From NCBI GenBank assembly GCA_963674475.2, contig CAXXFQ010000024.1, forward strand, positions 682,001-746,000: a stretch of 64,000 nt of DNA, in the 5' to 3' direction. Shown piece after piece: positions 59,875-64,000 of this stretch. The notes under the pieces were generated by a model, which saw nothing but the letters and a program-made list of their open reading frames with translations, made no database searches and was not told where the DNA came from. The stretch is from CAXXFQ01 sp963674475 (GTDB lineage: Bacteria > Planctomycetota > Planctomycetia > Pirellulales > Thermoguttaceae). The position numbers and the translations under genes are program-made. Numbering within the stretch: position 1 is the first letter of the stretch; the number at the start of each line of letters is the position of its first letter.

Positions 59875-61389
59875 CTATTTCATCGCCAATCGTTTTTGGG
59901 CCCGTTCGCGACGACCAAGTCGTTTTTTCTTTTTCTTCGGTTTGGTCTCGCCGACCGTCGAAGTTTGCTTCGATTCTGATTTCGACTTTGAGCCCGTTTT
60001 CGGCTTCGACTTGAATTTCGCTTTGAACTTCGGCTTATCGTCCTTGCTGTTTCCGTCGGATTTCGCTTTATATCTTGGCTTATCGTCCTTGCTGTTTCCG
60101 TCGGATTTCGATTTCGAATAGGGTCGCGAGCCTCTTTTCGGCTTGGCATTGGAGCGTGCTCCCTCTTGCGATGCCGAGCGACGTTGCCCTCGGTTTCGAC
60201 TCGACGGACGTTGCGATTGGGAATCGCTTTCGCTCGTCTTTGGCTGGGCAATGAACGACATGGGATGCCCCTCTGCGACGGCCAGGCTCTGCTGAATCAT
60301 CCGTTCAATCGCTCTGAGTCGCGATCGCTCTTCACTGTTGCAAAACGAAATAGCAACACCGCTCGCTCCGGCCCGGCCGGTTCGACCAATCCGATGGACG
60401 TAGTTTTCAGCTTCCACCGGCATATCGAAGTTCACGACATGGGAAACCTGATCGACATCCAACCCACGGGCTGCGATATCGGTTGCCACGAGAACCAACG
60501 ACTTGGGTGATTTGAATCGATCCAAGATACGTTTCCGCGCGTTTTGGCTCTTGTTGCTGTGAATCGAATCAGCTTCGTACCCGGCCCGTTGGAGACGTTT
60601 CGCCACCTTGTCGGCTCCATGCTTGGTTCGAGTAAACACAAGCATTCGCTTCCAGGCCTTTTCCCCCATCCAATTGGTTAAAAGAGGCAATTTTTGTTTT
60701 TGCTCGACAAAGTAAACCGACTGTTCGATTTTATCAACCGTCATCGTATCGGATTCCACTCGTGCATCGACCGGATCGCGAAGCCATTCACTGGCCAATC
60801 CCCGAATCGAGGGCGGAATCGTGGCCGAAAAGAGCAACGTTTGCCGACTCTTGGGCACCTTCGCGACGATACGACGAAGATCGGGGATGAATCCCATATC
60901 GAGCATTCGGTCGGCTTCGTCGAGAATCAGAACTTCGACTTGCGAGAGGTCGACCAACTTTTGTTGCATCAGGTCGATCAGACGTCCGGGCGTCGCGACG
61001 ATAATATCGACCCCTCGGTTGAGGTCGCGAACCTGAGGATTCTGACTGACGCCGCCATAAATGACCGTCTGCCGCAAACTGGCATAGCGTCCATAAATGT
61101 TAAAGCTCTCGCTGATCTGGATCGCCAACTCACGAGTCGGCGCGAGCGCCAAAGCACGCACCTTGCGTCCACGGCCATTGACCTTGCACTCTTTTTGGCT
61201 CAAGCGGTCCAGAGTCGGCAAAGCGAACGCGGCCGTCTTGCCGGTCCCGGTCTGAGCGCAACCTAACAGGTCACGCCCTTCGAGAATAGAAGGGATCGCC
61301 GACGCTTGGATTTCGGTCGGACAGGTGTAGCCTTGAGCATCAACCGCTTTGAGTAGTTGATCGGAAAGACCCAGCTTTTGGAAATTCAT
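59875..61389 (-). CDS. DEAD-box RNA helicase
   Basis: A 504-residue ATP-dependent RNA helicase. The N-terminal ~375 residues hold the full motif set: Q-motif region YTCPTEIQASAIPSI, AQTGTGKTAAFALP, PTRELAIQ, ILDEADRMLDMGF, SATIPPS, LVATDIAARGLDVDQVSHVV and HRIGRTGRAG. It is RhlE/DeaD-like. The last ~125 residues are a Lys/Arg/Ser-rich basic tail with a repeated SDGNSKDDKP unit, probably an RNA-binding extension. No operon neighbours. A long predicted leader suggests post-transcriptional, possibly cold-inducible, control as for other DEAD-box genes (inferred). Confidence 0.95.
   Translation of the reverse strand: MNFQKLGLSDQLLKAVDAQGYTCPTEIQASAIPSILEGRDLLGCAQTGTGKTAAFALPTLDRLSQKECKVNGRGRKVRALALAPTRELAIQISESFNIYGRYASLRQTVIYGGVSQNPQVRDLNRGVDIIVATPGRLIDLMQQKLVDLSQVEVLILDEADRMLDMGFIPDLRRIVAKVPKSRQTLLFSATIPPSIRGLASEWLRDPVDARVESDTMTVDKIEQSVYFVEQKQKLPLLTNWMGEKAWKRMLVFTRTKHGADKVAKRLQRAGYEADSIHSNKSQNARKRILDRFKSPKSLVLVATDIAARGLDVDQVSHVVNFDMPVEAENYVHRIGRTGRAGASGVAISFCNSEERSRLRAIERMIQQSLAVAEGHPMSFIAQPKTSESDSQSQRPSSRNRGQRRSASQEGARSNAKPKRGSRPYSKSKSDGNSKDDKPRYKAKSDGNSKDDKPKFKAKFKSKPKTGSKSKSESKQTSTVGETKPKKKKKRLGRRERAQKRLAMK
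60032..60110. repeat. Two in-frame 34-base repeats in the helicase tail
   Basis: A 34-base unit (60032-60065) recurs exactly at 60077-60110, a 45-base period. It encodes a duplicated 15-residue unit around KSDGNSKDDKP. Such tandem units can expand or contract and vary tail length between strains. Confidence 0.75.
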
Positions 61390-61746
61390 CTAGATAGTAA
61401 CTTTCAAACTTGGTAAACGGATGCCATCTGGCTCTCGCAAACGATATTTTTTCGCTACGGAAGCCACTTCTCTTGATCTTCTGGGGGGTGCCTTCTTCGG
61501 ACCAACCGACTAACAACCCAGACGCAAAGCAGTTCGAAGTCCGCAACCGATCGAGAATCGGGGGAAACATCAAACGCTCAAGAGGGCAACAAGTTCCCCG
61601 GGGGGGTGACGGCCCAAAAAAAGAAGCTCGGATAGGAATGGAAATCCCAACCAAGCGGCCGTCAGAAGTGAAGGCAAACAACAAGGCCTCACCCTCTCAC
61701 GCATCGAAGAGATACTATATTAACTACCAACACCCCCCAAAGTCAA
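61390..61746 (-). promoter_or_regulatory. Predicted helicase promoter and long 5' leader
   Basis: On the minus strand a -35 TTGACT (61746-61741), an 18-base spacer and a -10 TAATAT (61722-61717) lie far upstream of the start codon at 61389. A transcript from here would have a leader of ~320 bases containing G/C-rich runs and no open gene. The remaining 61747-61972 shows no feature. Confidence 0.45.
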
Positions 61747-61972
61747 GGGGGTATCTTGTCCGGGAAAGTTAACACAAAAAGTAATTTACTTTTTTAGACA
61801 CCAAGCTCTCCCGTTTAGGCGGCAAAGTGCCCAAACCTTGTAGAGTGAATCAGTTAGACCTTATTTATCCTTCAGTCCAGGCCGAAAGAAGGAACCTAAT
61901 TCGACTGGGCAGCTTTTCTTGAGACTGCCGGTCTGGACCGTCCCGGGAAAAGCCACCTGCCGTTTCTTCTAC

Positions 61973-64000
61973 TTACTTTTTCTCAACGTCGGTCAATGCT
62001 TGTAGGCAATTAACCATGTCGCGTCGGACCTGGCGAAGATTTTTCCAGCGAGTATCCTCGCGAAGCCGTGTTGCGCCGGGACCGTCCGGTTCGGCGTCGT
62101 TCTTTTCGCCGTTAAGGCCGGGATAAACCCCGACGCTGTACACCCCGCCTCCCAGCAACGTGCGTGCTTGGGCGACTGCTTCGGGCTTGGTTTTAGTAGC
62201 TTCTGCCTTGTCGGCCGCCTCTTGGAGCATGACGAACAGGGAGTAATCTTCGATGGCGTCGCGGATGGCGTTCCATCGTTTGCTGTGCACCACGCCGTCT
62301 CCCGGATAGAGGAATAAATAATCTTCATTCACCGCGGGGCGGAACCACGGGTCGTTCCGCGCGGTGCAGTACGACCAGAAGCCGGTACCGGTGATCCCGT
62401 GATGCCAGGCCAACCAGGCGGTCGCCCGGTAGTAGGCGATCGGGGTCCGGTGTTTGGCGTTGCCCATGCAGGTGTAGGTCCACATCGGTTCGCCGTACGA
62501 CTTGATCCGATCGAGCTTCTCTTGGTTCTGGTCCAAAAGAAGATCGGTCAGATTGGGGCACCAGATATCGATGTAGGGATTCATGGCGTCCAGTTCTTCC
62601 AGGGTGAGTCGGCCGACCGGATCGGTGTAATTTTTGATCTTCGGGTCCGCCTCGCGAGCCAACTTGCCGTGGAAAATCTGCTGCTCCACGCGTCCCGCGG
62701 TCAAGCCCGGTTCGTCGACCGGATACAATGCCCAGTTGTCGTAGGTCAGGCCCCGTGACTCGAGGTGCTTGACCAGCTTCCGCAAGCCGGCGATATATGC
62801 CTTTCTGTAAGCCTCGCTGCCCGGTTTGGCGGGGCCTCTCACTCCTCCTTGATAATGGAAAAGGAGTATGATCGGCTCGTTTCCTTCGACCAGATAGAGA
62901 TCCAGATAGGCGTCGAGGGCGGAAAAATCGGTCGAGACGATCTCCCCCTTTTCGTTAAACTGGAAGGTCGGCGGGATTGTGCAAACGTAAATGCTCGTCA
63001 ATAGCTCAATTTGATCTTGGACCGCTTTCTTGGGTTGATCTTTGAGAATCGAGCGATCGACATACCCCCAGTGACACAGTTTGAACGGATGCTTCGCCGG
63101 CATCGAGGCAGACCAGACAGTCATCGGAATTTTGACCGATTGGGCGACCGGTTCGATGTCGAGGCTTTTGAAATTCAGGACGATTTCCTGCTCGCCCGGC
63201 TTGAAATATTTCGTGTCGACGTCGACCCACAACTGCCGCGCACCCCAGGCGGGCACGGTGATCGTTTGGGCCTGGTTGAGTTTCGGCAGGGCGTCGGCTT
63301 CCTTGTCGTACATTTGCGTCGGAAACGGCCAAAACCTCTCGCAACTGGACCGCGTCGGTCGGCGCGGGGGGCGAAATCCCCTTGGGTCTTGTCGTTCGGT
63401 GGCAACGTCACCCGGAAGGTACGGGCCGTATCACTGAGGTTGAACAGATTCACTGCGGCCGCTTCCGACTCTCCTTGGAGCGCTTCGATCCCGCCAAGGG
63501 ATTCGACGCGACCTTCTCGCAGTTCTTCCATCCCGCCATACGGGGCCCACGGGTTGGCCAAAACGGCCAGCACTCGGCCCGGCGTTTTTTTCGTCGATCT
63601 GTTTGGCCATGCGAGCCATTTTTTCAAGAAGAACCACCTCCTTGACAAACAGTCCCATCTTGTCGCGTAATGCGGTTTGTTCCTTCGATTCTAAGACACG
63701 ACCCATCAGCGCCCTGTCGCGAAGCTCTTGATAGTTTTTTCTCAAGTCGAAGGAACCGTTCTTGGAGTCGATCCGCCTGATCAAGCTGCGGCAAAAGGGC
63801 CTTCAAGGAGGCAAGGCGCAGGTCGGCCGTGGCTATTTCCCTCATGAAGGGAACCACTTCCACTTCCAGTTTTCGAGAGCTGATCACCTTCCCCTTCGAT
63901 CGGATCGAAACTTCGAAAAGACATTTCTGGGTCGTCTTTGCGGAGATCGCGTACGGAAACGACACGGCAATCTGACGCTCGCTTGAGGTTTCTACCATCG
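61973..64000 (-). pseudogene. DUF4091-like glycosidase-related gene with several frameshifts (partial at right edge)
   Basis: Four successive minus-strand frames together make one protein. 63998 to ~63740 encodes ERQIAVSFPYAISAKTTQKC and QADRLQERFLRLEKK. A second frame continues NYQELRDRALMGRVLESKEQ. A third gives RVLAVLANPWAPYGGMEELR ... TLPPNDKTQGDFAP. The long last frame (from 63313) has VTVWSASMPAKHP-like text, HFKLCHWGY-like strands and the DUF4091 end GTGFWSYCTARNDPWFRPA, VHSKRWNAIRDAIEDYSLFV. Shifts fall at or beside short homopolymers: T6 (~63735-63740), T7 (~63585) and G6 (~63366). The protein would be an exported glycosidase-like barrel. Either a true pseudogene or a sequencing artefact. 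Confidence 0.7.

Noticed and set aside
1..64000. tRNA, rRNA, CRISPR array or prophage
   Set aside because: No cloverleaf-type, ribosomal, regularly spaced repeat or phage structural sequence was recognised on either strand; a covariance-model scan would be needed to exclude small RNAs.

Overview
The window looks like a chromosomal segment of a carbohydrate-degrading planctomycete (Planctomycetota, or a close PVC relative). This is an inference from gene content, not from a marker gene. The supporting features are three SSS-family sodium/solute symporters beside sugar-catabolic operons, large secreted glycosidases, a PQQ-like/LamG secreted protein, BlaR1-like M56 proteins fused to carboxypeptidase-regulatory domains, ceramidase-like and DUF4091-like proteins, and YD-repeat (Rhs) fragments. 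No rRNA, tRNA, CRISPR array, prophage or replication origin was seen.

Layout. 1-2.8 kb: the tail of an amino-acid ABC transporter (substrate-binding protein fused to permease, then ATPase), followed by ablB, the acetyltransferase of N-epsilon-acetyl-beta-lysine synthesis. 2.9-10.8 kb: a divergent sugar-catabolic locus, with a DeoR regulator and SSS symporter on one side and aldolase, sugar isomerase, FGGY kinase and amidohydrolase on the other. Two near-identical operators overlap both -10 regions of the divergent promoters. 11-19.3 kb: a second catabolic operon, all on the minus strand: LacI regulator, creatinase-like M24 protein, creatininase-family hydrolase, ASRT-like beta-sandwich protein, SSS symporter, an unlisted 52-residue membrane protein and a large secreted glycosidase-like protein. 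A perfect 14-bp palindrome precedes the LacI gene.

19.4-25.5 kb is the most unusual part. It is a decayed Rhs polymorphic-toxin locus: a 5'-truncated Rhs core with a toxin tip and immunity gene, orphan immunity genes, a toxin-tail remnant, and a second toxin-immunity cassette. The second cassette repeats only the last part of the Rhs core and the pretoxin region before a different tip. IS-like repeats and a dead 462-bp insertion sequence lie within and beside the locus. A third Rhs scar lies about 19 kb away, near 43.6 kb.

25.9-43.4 kb holds an alpha-L-fucosidase, a secreted CarboxypepD-like/thioredoxin-fold protein, an OmpR-type two-component pair, a duplicated DUF3108-like/TPR protein, an alpha-L-rhamnosidase and a BlaI/BlaR1-type pair with two operator-like dyads. 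44.2-54.7 kb is a third sugar-related cluster (two DegT-family aminotransferase-like proteins, a secreted sugar-phosphate-isomerase-like protein, a GHL10-like glycosidase, a ceramidase-like protein, a symporter and a XylR/AraC regulator). 54.8-64 kb has a very large PQQ-like/LamG protein, a DEAD-box RNA helicase with a long predicted leader, and a DUF4091-like glycosidase broken by several frameshifts at or near short homopolymers, running off the right edge.
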